Shown here: one piece after another, positions 45,262 through 54,244 of the stretch
How positions within the stretch are numbered: the first letter of the stretch is position 1
How the letters are laid out: every line of letters begins with the position of its first letter
DNA from: JAHEAO01 sp942492375
GTDB taxonomy: Bacteria; Pseudomonadota; Alphaproteobacteria; Rhodobacterales; Rhodobacteraceae
Length of the DNA: 64,000 nt
NCBI GenBank assembly: GCA_942492375.1
Contig: CALOEL010000010.1
Span: forward strand, 62,001 to 126,000
Direction: 5' to 3'
Made by a program: the position numbers and the translations under genes
Notes under the pieces: model-generated
Database searches by the model: none
The model's input: the letters and a program-made list of their open reading frames with translations, nothing else
Told to the model about the DNA's origin: nothing

Positions 45262-45290
45262 CTGTTGCCCCGGCCGCGCCGGGACAACAG
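45262..45290. terminator. Hairpin between convergent pdhC and cysE
   Basis: CTGTTGCCCCGGC pairs with GCCGGGACAACAG over 13 positions with one mismatch and a three-base loop. There is no long T-run on either strand, so it may act as a bidirectional terminator or mRNA-protecting stem rather than a textbook intrinsic terminator. Confidence 0.55.
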
Positions 45291-45298
45291 ATCGGCTT

Positions 45299-46111
45299 TC
45301 ATCCGGCGCTGTCGTTCAGCAGATGGTCCATCATGACCGATGGCTGGTCGCAGCCGGCCTCGCCTACGATTTTCGCGGGAACTCCGGCCACTGTCTTGCA
45401 AGGTGGTACCTCGTTCAAGACCACCGAGCCCGCCGCTATGCGGCTGCAATGGCCGACCTTGATATTGCCAAGCACCTTGGCCCCCGCGCCGATCAGCACA
45501 CCATCGCCGATCTTGGGGTGACGATCATCATCCTGCTTTCCTGTACCCCCAAGCGTCACTGAATGCAGCATCGATACATTGTCCCCGACCACGGCGGTTT
45601 CGCCGATCACGATCGAGTGGGCATGATCGATCATGATACCCTTCCCGACGCGCGCCGCCGGATGGATGTCAACGCCGAACTGCTCGGATACACGCATCTG
45701 AACGAAATACGCCAGATCCTTGCGGCCTTCCCGCCAAAGCCAATGCGCGACACGGTAGCACTGGATTGCCTGGAAACCCTTGAAGAACAACAAGGGCTGT
45801 AGAAACCGGTGGCAGGCCGGGTCGCGTTCGTAAACGGCGACGACATCTGCTCGCGCGCTCTGACCCAGCGACGAGTCTGCGCGATAGGCGGCATCGGCGA
45901 TTTCGCGTAAAAGTTGCTCTGACATTTCGGCGGAAGCAAGCTTTTGCGCCAGCCTGTAGGCTAGTGCGGATTCCAGCCCTTCATGGTGCAGGATACATGC
46001 ATGCACGAGACCGCCCAACAACGGCTCCGACTTGACCGCTTCGCGGGCTTCCGCGGTGATACGCTGCCATACAGGATCGACCTCGGCTAGTCTTGTGCGG
46101 GTTTCGGCCAT
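45299..46111 (-). CDS. cysE: Serine O-acetyltransferase
   Basis: The 270-residue enzyme has an N-terminal helical SATase domain ('DPVWQRITAEAREAVKSEPLLGGLVHACILHHEGLESALAYRLAQKL') and a left-handed beta-helix of hexapeptide repeats ('DIHPAARVGKGIMIDHAHSIVIGETAVVGDNVSMLHSVTLGGTG'). His in 'IMIDHAHS' is the catalytic base. It makes O-acetylserine for cysteine synthesis. AAAGGAG precedes ATG 46111 by six bases. It is divergent from the DksA-like gene. Confidence 0.95.
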   Translation of the reverse strand: MAETRTRLAEVDPVWQRITAEAREAVKSEPLLGGLVHACILHHEGLESALAYRLAQKLASAEMSEQLLREIADAAYRADSSLGQSARADVVAVYERDPACHRFLQPLLFFKGFQAIQCYRVAHWLWREGRKDLAYFVQMRVSEQFGVDIHPAARVGKGIMIDHAHSIVIGETAVVGDNVSMLHSVTLGGTGKQDDDRHPKIGDGVLIGAGAKVLGNIKVGHCSRIAAGSVVLNEVPPCKTVAGVPAKIVGEAGCDQPSVMMDHLLNDSAG

Positions 46112-46195
46112 TGCGCGCTCCTTTTGTCTGCTATCTTTTACATCAGATAGGCGGGAAGCTTCAAACGCAAAGCCGAAATCGGCGAAATCACCGGC

Positions 46196-46534
46196 ATGAA
46201 TGAGCGAAAAGAGTCTGAAACACGCGAACTGCTTGCGCAGATGCAAAGGGAACTGGATGTTGCTTCCCAGCTTGGCAAGGACAACCAGCGCACAGTGATG
46301 CTCGACCAACAGGCAGTTGGCCGTCTCAGCCGCATGGATGCCATACAGCAGCAAGCGATGGCCCAGGCTTCGCAGCGACAGCGGCAACATCAAGCTCAGC
46401 GCATCTCGGCGGCCCTGAAGCGCCTCGACGAAGGCGAATACGGCTACTGCGTTTCTTGCGGAGATCAGATCTCAACCGACAGACTGACCAAAGATCCTGC
46501 CGTTCCCACATGTCTAGAATGCGCGCGGGGCTAA
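46196..46534 (+). CDS. DksA/TraR-type C4 zinc-finger protein
   Basis: The 112-residue protein has a long N-terminal coiled-coil ('MNERKESETRELLAQMQRELDVASQLGKDNQRTV...') and a C-terminal four-Cys zinc finger 'YCVSCGDQISTDRLTKDPAVPTCLECA'. It is shorter than full DksA (about 150 residues), so it belongs to the small DksA/YbiI group that can bind the RNA polymerase secondary channel. It ends overlapping the convergent GTA gene by 4 bp. Confidence 0.88.
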   Translation: MNERKESETRELLAQMQRELDVASQLGKDNQRTVMLDQQAVGRLSRMDAIQQQAMAQASQRQRQHQAQRISAALKRLDEGEYGYCVSCGDQISTDRLTKDPAVPTCLECARG

Positions 46535-47241
46535 GGCCTCGGCAGGGTCAGTCGCACCAGATGTAGCGCAAAGCAAACTGATCCGCCTGAGAACGTTCCC
46601 CCTTCGGCGGTCAGTACCAGATCCTCGGGCTGATAGTAGGTCAACGGCGATCCAGTGAAACCGCGCAGCCAATCGCCCTGGCTGAATCCGAGACCACTTC
46701 CATAGCGGTCGGCTGAACCGACGACTCCCAAGCTCCAGCCTGACAGACCTGCGCCGAGCCCCTGAAGCACGCGTCCTGTGATGCCGATGACAATCGCACC
46801 GCCCGGAATGCCTTCGGGCACCACTGACGATGAACCAGCCACGACAGCGTGATCTATCTCGATCACTTCCTGAATGGTGCCGGCGCCGTTCGATGACACT
46901 GCCAGAGCACCCACGACCCAATCGGACCCATCGAATATCGCATTGGCGGAAAGGTCTGCCACCCAGGCCTTCCAACCGAATGCCGGCGGGATGAAGATCC
47001 AGCCGCCGTTCGAGAAGAGCGCAACCTGCCCATCTTGCCCCGCCCATTGAGCGCCAGCACCAACCGGTACCCCGAAGCAGTCGCCTTCCCGTGGCACGCC
47101 GGGCGGAACTGGTCGGCTCACTGACGCGAGAACAAGTTGCGCCAGCCCATCCAGCCGGACAAGCGCCTCGTTGACGGAAACATGCTTCTGCGCCTGAGCT
47201 GGCTGCAGCAGCGGCAACCCGAATTTCGGTGTTTCATCCAT
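46531..47241 (-). CDS. DUF2793 protein, GTA/phage tail-associated
   Basis: The 236-residue protein starts 'MDETPKFGLPLLQPAQAQKHVSVNEALVRLDGLAQLVLASV', the conserved DUF2793 opening, followed by 'GDCFGVPVGAGAQWAGQDGQVALFSNGGWIFIPPAFGWKAWV'. The family is found next to the host-specificity gene of Rhodobacterales gene transfer agents and related phages. Its ATG overlaps the stop of the fused terminase/tail gene by 8 bp, the natural g15-DUF2793 arrangement, so this end of the GTA cluster is preserved. Confidence 0.85.
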   Translation of the reverse strand: MDETPKFGLPLLQPAQAQKHVSVNEALVRLDGLAQLVLASVSRPVPPGVPREGDCFGVPVGAGAQWAGQDGQVALFSNGGWIFIPPAFGWKAWVADLSANAIFDGSDWVVGALAVSSNGAGTIQEVIEIDHAVVAGSSSVVPEGIPGGAIVIGITGRVLQGLGAGLSGWSLGVVGSADRYGSGLGFSQGDWLRGFTGSPLTYYQPEDLVLTAEGGTFSGGSVCFALHLVRLTLPRP

Positions 47242-49738
47242 CTATGTCGATCCTTCTGAATAGCCCTGCGCCGTAGCGATCCGAGAGCTGCGCCACGTAT
47301 ATGGAAAAGCCTCCCACGATGCCGTCGGCGGTCTGTGCGGCATGTGAATAAATCCAGTCCGGTGTGCTCACCGTAACCTCACGAAAGATCTGGCCCTGGT
47401 CCAGGACCCGAACCACGTAGCTCTCGCGCTCCTCGCCCAACGGCACTTCCAGCGACTGCCAGCTATCACCCTCGATCCGCGTCCGCCTGATCCACGAGAG
47501 ATCCAGATCGCCGGACGCAAGTCTGGCGGCACGCAGGTGGGCCGGAGCATAGGGACGAAGACCTACCCCGTAGAACGATCTCACACTATGACTGTAGGAA
47601 GGATCGTCCATCGGCTGGGCCGCCGGCCCAACAAGATAATGCCGGTCGAGACCGCGCTCCGACACCGACATTCTGATCTGCGAAGGGCCGCCATCGAGAA
47701 GCACGAAGATGCTGCCATTGGGCCAGTCCAGCGTCGGCAGAGCATCCGTCCCCGCCTGCCCCCTAAGGCGGCCGGAAATCTCGTAGGTATCTTCGGCGAC
47801 AAGCACCGCGTCTGTGAATTGGAACACCTCCCAGTTCCCAGCACTGCCATCCCCTACCGCGGCCAGATTGGCCCCGCCCAATATGCTTTCCCTCAGGCCG
47901 GACGAAAGCGTCCCGCCAAACAACCTGACCCGCAACGGCGCCCCCCTGTCAAACAGGCCCGGAGCCGCTTTCAGCAGCGGTGTCTCGGTCACGCCGATCA
48001 CCGATCTTCGAGTGACCAATCGGTTCAAGGTATAACCGCTGTCGGTCGCCGAACTGTAAAGCGCAGCGGAGCCAGGCCAGGGTGAGCCGGTCACAGCGAT
48101 GTGCGGCGCCGATGGCGCCTCCTGACCAGTAAGCAACGGCAGGTCCATAAACACCGAATGTAGCGGCGCCGGAGGGGTGAACTCCCGCACAGGGGTCGGC
48201 GCCTCGACTTCATCGCTATGTTGGAAGGTCTCCGGTTCGATCCTCACCGCTTCCAGCAATCTCGAATCTCCATGCGAAATCCGATCGACCCGGTAGCGGG
48301 CCACTCCAGTTTCATCCGGCATGCTTATCACGTCGCCCGCCCCGACAGACAGAGACGACATCGGTAAAGCGAGTCGCAAGTGATCGCGCGCGACGCGCGC
48401 TTCGGCCAACCAGCGTTCCAGCATGGTTCTGGCCTCGGTTCTTGTCAGCGCCAATTGCATTTCGGACCGGGATACGACATTCGCGGTTTCATCCGGGAAC
48501 GTCGTCTCCTCCGATCTCACCTCATAATCGCCGTCTGCATCGACAAACCCCAGCTGCAGCCGGCCGAATACTTCCGCATCCGGAGCCCGGAGATGGTCGA
48601 CCCGTCCCTCCAATTCCGGAGAAAGCGCCACCAGTTCCGCGTCGATTTCGCTCGTCAGCCGGCCGGATCGACTTTGAAAATGTAGTTCGCCTTCTCGCTC
48701 GATGGCTTCAAAACCATAAGCCAGCATCAGAGGCTGAAGCGCCGACCGGGCATCCCGCTGATCCGCAACGCTATAGCCGCGCAATACTCCGAAAAGGCGG
48801 GTCGTATCGACACGGGCCAGCCCAGAACGCGAGCAGATTTCCGCCACTACGTCCGCGAGCGAACGTGAGGCGCTGCGGCCGTTGATCCAATGCCCGCGAT
48901 AATAGTTACCGCCGTCTGACCAGACCTTGGTGCTTTGCGGAAAGAACGGAAATGGACGCGCATCCCAGGCCCAGACATGCGCCCTCGACATGTCCACCAT
49001 TGGCGCTCCGTAGACTTCGGAAACGGGATTGTTCGCCGCGTCATTCCAGAACTCGGATATCGCCCGCAGATATTGCATCTGGATGAACTCGTCCCGCCGC
49101 CCGTCAGAGTACTTGGGCAAACTCGACTCGGAAGACTTGGGGTCCAGGAAACGGTTCGGCTGATTGGTACCCTTGTCTACTGCAGCGCAACCATATTCGT
49201 CAACCCAGGCCGCGTCGAATTGCGGCCCCCGCAACGCTTCCGGCTCATGCGCCGAAAAGACCTGAGCGGTCGCGCCATTCGGCCACTCGAGCAGCTTCCG
49301 AACCGCCCGCCATTCCGGCCGCCGGTCGGGCGGCGAACAGGCCAGGATGCCGCTCTCGCCAAAGATCATCACCTCGCGGACCTGCGCCTCGGTCTCGCCG
49401 ACCAGCGCCACCCGCCGCGCCCGTCCCGGATCCAGCGGCCGGTTCCCCTCGACCTGCGCGCGCACCCATTCGGCGCCGGCGCGGGTCTTGCCGGCGCCGC
49501 GCCCGCCCATCGCCACCCAGGTCCGCCAATCCCCCTCCGGCGGCAACTGGTGCTCCATCGCCCAGAACTCGAAAAGAAAAGGGAGTGCCATAAGCACTCC
49601 CTCATCGAGATCATTCAGGAATTCCGTCAGCCGCTCCGGCGGCCCGGAGGCAAGCCATTCTGCGTCCGATCTCGTCGCGCGCCGCGCCAAGGTCCAGTCC
49701 GTAGTCGCCACGGATGCCTTTCTGTCTTCGCCGTTCAT
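47234..49738 (-). pseudogene. GTA large terminase N-terminus fused in frame to the C-terminal half of the GTA tail-tip/host-specificity protein (g2-g15 deletion fusion)
   Basis: One 834-codon frame joins two GTA proteins. Residues 1-181 are the ATPase half of the large terminase: 'FLFEFWAMEHQLPPEGDWRTWVAMGGRGAGKTRAGAEW' with Walker A at 78-85, and Walker B 'PQFDAAWVDE' at about 172-181. From residue 182 the sequence is the GTA g15 tail-tip protein ('YGCAAVDKGTNQPNRFLDPKSSESSLPKYSDGRRDEFIQMQYLRAI', 'NPVSEVYGAPMVDMSRAHVWAWDARPFPFFP...'), continuing to its natural end. Both parents plausibly had a WxDE sequence at the joint (49196-49207). The terminase nuclease and the first half of g15 are missing, so neither function can be complete. 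It overlaps the small-terminase gene by 128 bp; the exact start is uncertain. Confidence 0.82.
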
Positions 49739-49952
49739 CTTCAAGGGATTGCCGCTCCCGAAATAATGTTGTCGCCAGTTTCCGGTATTCGCCGACCAGG
49801 TCGCGCCCCTTCGCGGGGTCGATGATCTCACCGGCCTTAAGTTTCCTCGCCGCCTCCCTGAACCTCTCGGCGGCCTCGTTGAAATGCTCCTCGACGCCGG
49901 AAAGAAACCTTCCCGCGTCCCCGTCCTCACTGTCGGGTCTGATCAATGTCAT
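49611..49952 (-). CDS. GTA small terminase-like protein (g1)
   Basis: The 113-residue, mostly helical and charged protein includes 'GRFLSGVEEHFNEAAERFREAARKLKAGEIIDPAKGRDLVGEYRKLATTLFRERQSLEDERR'. Position, size and overlap with the terminase fit g1 of Rhodobacterales GTAs, the small terminase subunit. ATG 49952 is used; the frame could begin with TTG one codon earlier. With the large terminase truncated it has lost its partner. Confidence 0.72.
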   Translation of the reverse strand: MTLIRPDSEDGDAGRFLSGVEEHFNEAAERFREAARKLKAGEIIDPAKGRDLVGEYRKLATTLFRERQSLEDERRRQKGIRGDYGLDLGAARDEIGRRMACLRAAGAADGIPE

Positions 49953-50052
49953 CAAGTCATACGCCTCTCATGCCACTCCGCACGAGCGAAACGAAAAGAC
50001 GACCTCCGGGTCATCCCCGGGGCCGCCTGCCCACTTCTCCTAGCATGCACAA

Positions 50053-50081
50053 GTTCTACACCGGACCGTGCGCTATGTCAA
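50053..50081 (-). promoter_or_regulatory. Candidate promoter of the GTA remnant
   Basis: On the minus strand TTGACA (50081-50076) and TAGAAC (50058-50053) are separated by 17 bp. The -35 is a perfect consensus and the -10 matches at four of six bases. It points towards the small-terminase gene about 100 bp downstream. Confidence 0.5.
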
Positions 50082-50176
50082 GCAACCTCGCCCGGGGGTT
50101 GCGCGCGGTGGGGTTAACAAATCGTTGATTTCAAAGGCTTTGCGCAGAGACCGGCCCATCCGGGCGATCACAGCAC

Positions 50177-51346
50177 TCAATTCGCCTCCGACGCCGCCTG
50201 GGCCGCCTCCGCCTCGATCTCGCGCCAATTGGCCACATTGCGGTTATGCTCTTCCAGGGTCTTGGCGAAGGCATGCCCCCCGGAACCGTCCGCCACGAAA
50301 AACAGGAAATCCGTGCTGTCCGGATTAAGCGTCGCCGCAAGGCTCGCCTGTCCCGGATTGGCGATCGGCGTCGGCGGCAACCCGTCGATCAGGTAGGTGT
50401 TATAGGGTGTCTCCTTGCGAAGCTCGCTCTGCCGCAGGCCGCGGTCCAAAACACCCTGTCCGTTCGTTACTCCATAGATCACCGTCGGGTCGGTCTGCAG
50501 CCGCATCCCCAGCCGCAGCCGGTTGACGAAGACACTGGCCACCTGGCCGCGCTCCTCCGGCACGCCGGTCTCCTTCTCGACGATCGACGCCAGGATCAAC
50601 GCCTCTTCCGGCGTGTCGACCGGCAGACTCTCCGCGCGGTTCTCCCAGGCCTCCGCCAGGCGCACATCCTGCCGCGCCTGCATCTCGGCCAGCAAGGCAC
50701 CCCGGTCCGCCCCGACAGTCACCTCGTAGCTGTCCGGTGCCAACCGGCCTTCGGCCGGCACCTCCGCCACCTCGCCCTCCAGGAAATCGGCCGCCTTCAG
50801 CGCCTCGGCGACCTGCCAGCTGGTCACCCCTTCGGCCAGCGCGATCCGGTAGCGCGTGTCACCGCCCTCCCGAACCTCGACGTACTTCTCTGGCGCCTCG
50901 CCCTCGCCCGGCACGAATTCCGCGACGTCCTCGAAACTGTTGGTCGCCGGGTCGAGTTCACGCACCCGCATCTCCGCGGTCCGCACTCCGATACGGAAAA
51001 CCACTTCGGTGCCGCAGGTGCTCGCACCACCGCGGGTCACGATATCGACGATCTCCTTCATGCTGGCGCCTTCGGGCACAAGGAAGGATCCGGCCTTCAA
51101 CTGTCCCGACTTGTCCGAGTAATCCGCCCCGACCCGGAGGATCGAGGCATTCCCGACCGCGCCGCGCGCTTCAAGATCATCGGCCACGCGCCGCATGTTG
51201 GACCCGCTTTCGACGCGCAGGCAGATCGCCTGCTGCAACGGGCCCTCGGCGCTGTATTGCGCCTTGCCCCAAGCGATGATCCCGCCGACCACCACGAGCG
51301 CCAGGATCAGCAGCGTCAGCGCGTTAGAGGCAAGATTGCGCCACAT
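50177..51346 (-). CDS. mltG: Endolytic murein transglycosylase MltG
   Basis: The 389-residue protein has one N-terminal membrane anchor ('ALTLLILALVVVGGIIAWG', residues 8-26), a LysM-like region and the YceG/MltG catalytic domain with Glu in 'LILASIVEKETGVPEERGQVASVFVNRLRLGMRLQTDPTVIYG' and 'YNTYLIDGLPPTPIANPG'. It cleaves nascent glycan strands and thereby sets their length. Its ATG shares one base with the fabF stop (TGATG), so it is co-expressed with fabF. Confidence 0.95.
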   Translation of the reverse strand: MWRNLASNALTLLILALVVVGGIIAWGKAQYSAEGPLQQAICLRVESGSNMRRVADDLEARGAVGNASILRVGADYSDKSGQLKAGSFLVPEGASMKEIVDIVTRGGASTCGTEVVFRIGVRTAEMRVRELDPATNSFEDVAEFVPGEGEAPEKYVEVREGGDTRYRIALAEGVTSWQVAEALKAADFLEGEVAEVPAEGRLAPDSYEVTVGADRGALLAEMQARQDVRLAEAWENRAESLPVDTPEEALILASIVEKETGVPEERGQVASVFVNRLRLGMRLQTDPTVIYGVTNGQGVLDRGLRQSELRKETPYNTYLIDGLPPTPIANPGQASLAATLNPDSTDFLFFVADGSGGHAFAKTLEEHNRNVANWREIEAEAAQAASEAN

Positions 51347-52608
51347 CAGACGTCCACCTTGCGGAACACCACCGACGCATTGGTGCCGCCGAAGCCGAAG
51401 GAGTTCGACAAGGCCACGTCGATTTTTCGTTCCCGCTTCTCGTTCGCCGCCAGGTCCAGCACCGGCTCCACGGCCGGGTTGTCGAGGTTGATCGTCGGCG
51501 GCGCCACCTGGTCGCGGATCGCCAGCATGCAGAAGATCGCCTCGACCGCCCCCGCAGCCCCCAAGAGATGCCCGATCGAGGACTTGGTCGAGGACATTGT
51601 CGCATCCGCCGCCGCATTGCCCATCAGCCGCTCGACGGCGCCTAGCTCGATCGTGTCGGCCATCGTCGAAGTGCCATGCGCGTTGATGTAATCGACATCA
51701 CCCGGCGTCAGCCCGGCGCGCTCGACGGCCGCCTTCATGCTGCGATAGCCGCCATCGCCATCCTCTGCCGGCGCGGTGATATGATAGGCATCGCCCGACA
51801 GCCCGTAGCCCACCACCTCGCAATAGATCTTCGCACCCCGCGCCTTGGCGTGCTCGTATTCCTCCAGCACGACGACGCCTGCGCCCTCGCCCATCACGAA
51901 CCCGTCTCGATCCGCGTCGTAGGGCCGGCTGGCCTTCTCCGGCTCGTGCGCGCGCTTCGTCGACAACGCCTTGCAGGCATTGAACCCGCCGATCCCGATC
52001 GGGGAGATTGGGCTTTCGGCGCCGCCTGCCACCATCACATCGGCATCGCCCAGCATGATCAGCCGCGCCGCATCGCCGATCGCATGTGCGCCCGTCGAAC
52101 AGGCAGTCACCACCGCATGGTTCGGCCCCTTGAACCCGAAGCGAATGGAAACCTGCCCCGAGATCAGATTGATCAAAGCGCCCGGAATGAAAAACGGCGA
52201 AATCCGCCGCGGCCCGCGCTCCTTCAACAAAACCGCCGTATCGGCGATCGAGGTCAGCCCGCCGATCCCCGACCCGATCATCACGCCGGTGCGCAGCCGG
52301 TCCGCCTCTCCCTCGGGCGTCCAGCCGGCATCCTCCACCGCCTGCTGCGCGGCGGTGATCCCGTAAAGGATGAACTCATCGACCTTGCGCCGCTCCTTCG
52401 GCTCCATCCAGTCATCGGGATTGAACGTACCGTCGCTGCCATCGCCGAACGGGATCTCGCAGGCATAGCTCGTGGCGAATCCCTCGGTGTCGAACCGCGT
52501 GATCGGCCCGGCGCCGGACTGACCCGCCAGCAGCCGTTTCCAGGTCTCCTCCACACCGCAAGCCAGCGGCGTGACCATTCCCAATCCCGTAACGACGACA
52601 CGACGCAT
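51346..52608 (-). CDS. fabF: 3-oxoacyl-ACP synthase II
   Basis: The 420-residue condensing enzyme has the catalytic Cys in 'AVVTACSTGAHAIGDA', His residues in 'NAHGTSTMADTIE' and 'SSIGHLLGAAGAVEAIF', and start 'RRVVVTGLGMVTPLACGVEETWKRLLAGQSG'. It elongates acyl-ACP in type II fatty acid synthesis. ATG 52608 is used; the open frame extends upstream without homology. It belongs to the fabG-acpP-fabF-mltG group on the minus strand. Confidence 0.97.
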   Translation of the reverse strand: MRRVVVTGLGMVTPLACGVEETWKRLLAGQSGAGPITRFDTEGFATSYACEIPFGDGSDGTFNPDDWMEPKERRKVDEFILYGITAAQQAVEDAGWTPEGEADRLRTGVMIGSGIGGLTSIADTAVLLKERGPRRISPFFIPGALINLISGQVSIRFGFKGPNHAVVTACSTGAHAIGDAARLIMLGDADVMVAGGAESPISPIGIGGFNACKALSTKRAHEPEKASRPYDADRDGFVMGEGAGVVVLEEYEHAKARGAKIYCEVVGYGLSGDAYHITAPAEDGDGGYRSMKAAVERAGLTPGDVDYINAHGTSTMADTIELGAVERLMGNAAADATMSSTKSSIGHLLGAAGAVEAIFCMLAIRDQVAPPTINLDNPAVEPVLDLAANEKRERKIDVALSNSFGFGGTNASVVFRKVDV

Positions 52609-52744
52609 AAGCGGCCCCTCCGGCTCTGTTTCGCTCTCGAACCAATACCGTGCCGAACGCCCCGGGGGCAAGTCCGCCCGGCACCTTTCCGCTCCCAACC
52701 CACCCCGCGACGGAACGAACCGCATCAGGCATCATTTGTCCCGC

Positions 52745-52763
52745 AAATATCCCCGCCGGAGGC
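52745..52763 (-). repeat. Dispersed repeat copy (GCCTCCGGCGGGGATATTT core)
   Basis: An exact 19-bp match to the core, in inverted orientation relative to 28826, lies in the 342-bp acpP-fabF gap. That gap otherwise holds only the acpP terminator and no gene. Confidence 0.85.
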
Positions 52764-52899
52764 ATCCGAGCCGGACGCGAAGCGGCAGGTCGAGAGTGGG
52801 AACGACGGCGCCGCAGGCGCCCCCGTCCGACGGAGAAGCCGGCTCGATGCGCAATCCGGACGACCGGGCGGGCGGTATGGCAGCGGACTTCGGCCTTCA

Positions 52900-52926
52900 A
52901 AAGAAAACGGCGCCCGAGGGGCGCCG
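52900..52926 (-). terminator. Rho-independent terminator of acpP
   Basis: On the minus strand CGGCGCCC-CTC-GGGCGCCG forms a perfect 8-bp GC stem followed by TTTTCTTTT, 25-50 bp after the acpP stop. It should uncouple the very abundant acpP message from fabF. Confidence 0.9.
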
Positions 52927-52950
52927 CATCAGGTCAGTGTCGAAACGGTG

Positions 52951-53184
52951 TCAGGAGGCTTTCTTGATGAAGCCGACAGCGTCGCCAAAGGTCTGGATCG
53001 ACTCGGCGGCGTCATCCGGGATTTCGATCCCGAACTCTTCCTCGAACGCCATGACCAGCTCGACCGTGTCAAGGCTGTCAGCGCCCAGATCGTCGATGAA
53101 CGAGGCGGATTCGATGACCTTGTCCTCTTCCACGCCCAGATGCTCGACGACGATCTTCTTCACGCGATCTGCGATGTCGCTCAT
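52951..53184 (-). CDS. acpP: Acyl carrier protein
   Basis: The 77-residue acidic helical protein has the phosphopantetheine site DSL in 'IDDLGADSLDTVELVMAFEEEFGIEIPDDAAE'. It carries acyl chains through fatty acid synthesis. AGAGGA lies before ATG 53184. It has its own promoter candidate and a strong terminator, consistent with high separate expression. Confidence 0.98.
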   Translation of the reverse strand: MSDIADRVKKIVVEHLGVEEDKVIESASFIDDLGADSLDTVELVMAFEEEFGIEIPDDAAESIQTFGDAVGFIKKAS

Positions 53185-53312
53185 GTGTTGTCCTCTTTCC
53201 GTTCTCGGGGCCAGTCCCCAAGTGATGCTTCAGCCCCCGGGGGCCATTTCTTCACTTGCCGCGCGGCAAGCAATTTCGGATCGGATCAGTCTATCCGATG
53301 CCATCCGCGCCG

Positions 53313-53340
53313 CCTATAGCATATCGTCTAGCCAAGGCAA
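53313..53340 (-). promoter_or_regulatory. Candidate acpP promoter
   Basis: On the minus strand TTGCCT and TATAGG are 16 bp apart in the gap between fabG and acpP, about 130 bp before the acpP start. Moderate match only. Confidence 0.35.
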
Positions 53341-53368
53341 ACGCTTTCGCTCAAGCCGCAAACGGCTT

Positions 53369-54106
53369 CTAGATCATGGCCATGCCACCGTTGACATGCA
53401 AGGTCGCACCCGTGACATAGGCCGCTTCCGGGCTTGCCAGGTAGGCGACCGCGGCGGCGATTTCACCCGCCTCGCCCATCCGTCCGGCAGGAACCTGCTG
53501 CAGGATCCCCGCCTTCTGCTCCTCGGTCAGCTTGTCGGTCATCGCCGTGATGATGAAGCCCGGCGCAACGCAGTTGACGGTGATGCCGCGACTCGCCACC
53601 TCATAGGCCAGCGACTTCGACAATCCGACCATCCCGGCCTTGGACGCCGCGTAATTCGCCTGGCCGGGATTGCCCGTCGCCCCCACGACCGACGAGATGT
53701 TCACGATCCGCCCCCAACGCGCCTTCATCATGCCGCGCAGCACCCCCCGGCACAGCCGCATGGTCGAGGTCAGGTTCACGTTCAGCACGCTCTCCCATTC
53801 CTCGTCCGACATCCGCATGAACAGGTTGTCCTTCGTGATGCCCGCGTTGTTCACCAGGATATCCAGCGCACCCATCGCCTCGACCGCCTGCTTCGGCAGC
53901 GCCTCGACCGCATCCTTTTCCGACAGGTTGCAGGGCAGGACATGCGCCCGCTCGCCCAACTCGCTCGCCAGCGCCTCCAGCGGCTCGACCCGCGTGCCCG
54001 ACAGCGCCACGACGGCGCCCTGCTTGTGAAGCGCCCGCGCGATTCCGGCACCGATGCCGCCCGATGCGCCGGTGACCAGCGCGCTCCTGCCTGTCAGATC
54101 GAACAT
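53369..54106 (-). CDS. fabG: 3-oxoacyl-ACP reductase
   Basis: The 245-residue SDR has 'ALVTGASGGIGAGIARALHKQGA' (NADPH motif), 'NNAGITKDNLFMRMSDEEW', catalytic Ser in 'NISSVVGATGNPGQANYAASKAG' with the YxxxK pair, and the C-terminus 'AYVTGATLHVNGGMAMI'. These are FabG-specific. It performs the first reduction of each fatty acid elongation round. ATG 54106 follows AGGAA. fabD is not upstream; a divergent DUF2726 gene takes that place. Confidence 0.96.
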   Translation of the reverse strand: MFDLTGRSALVTGASGGIGAGIARALHKQGAVVALSGTRVEPLEALASELGERAHVLPCNLSEKDAVEALPKQAVEAMGALDILVNNAGITKDNLFMRMSDEEWESVLNVNLTSTMRLCRGVLRGMMKARWGRIVNISSVVGATGNPGQANYAASKAGMVGLSKSLAYEVASRGITVNCVAPGFIITAMTDKLTEEQKAGILQQVPAGRMGEAGEIAAAVAYLASPEAAYVTGATLHVNGGMAMI

Positions 54107-54244
54107 TCCTCGTCCCTTCCGCTTTGCTTTCGCCCGAAATAACAGCCCTTCGCCCGCCGCACCACCCGCGAGATCGGACCGCCCGCCAAAAACCCGCCGC
54201 ATTCCCGGACTATCCTTGTCGCCATCCGATGCGCCACGGGTCCG

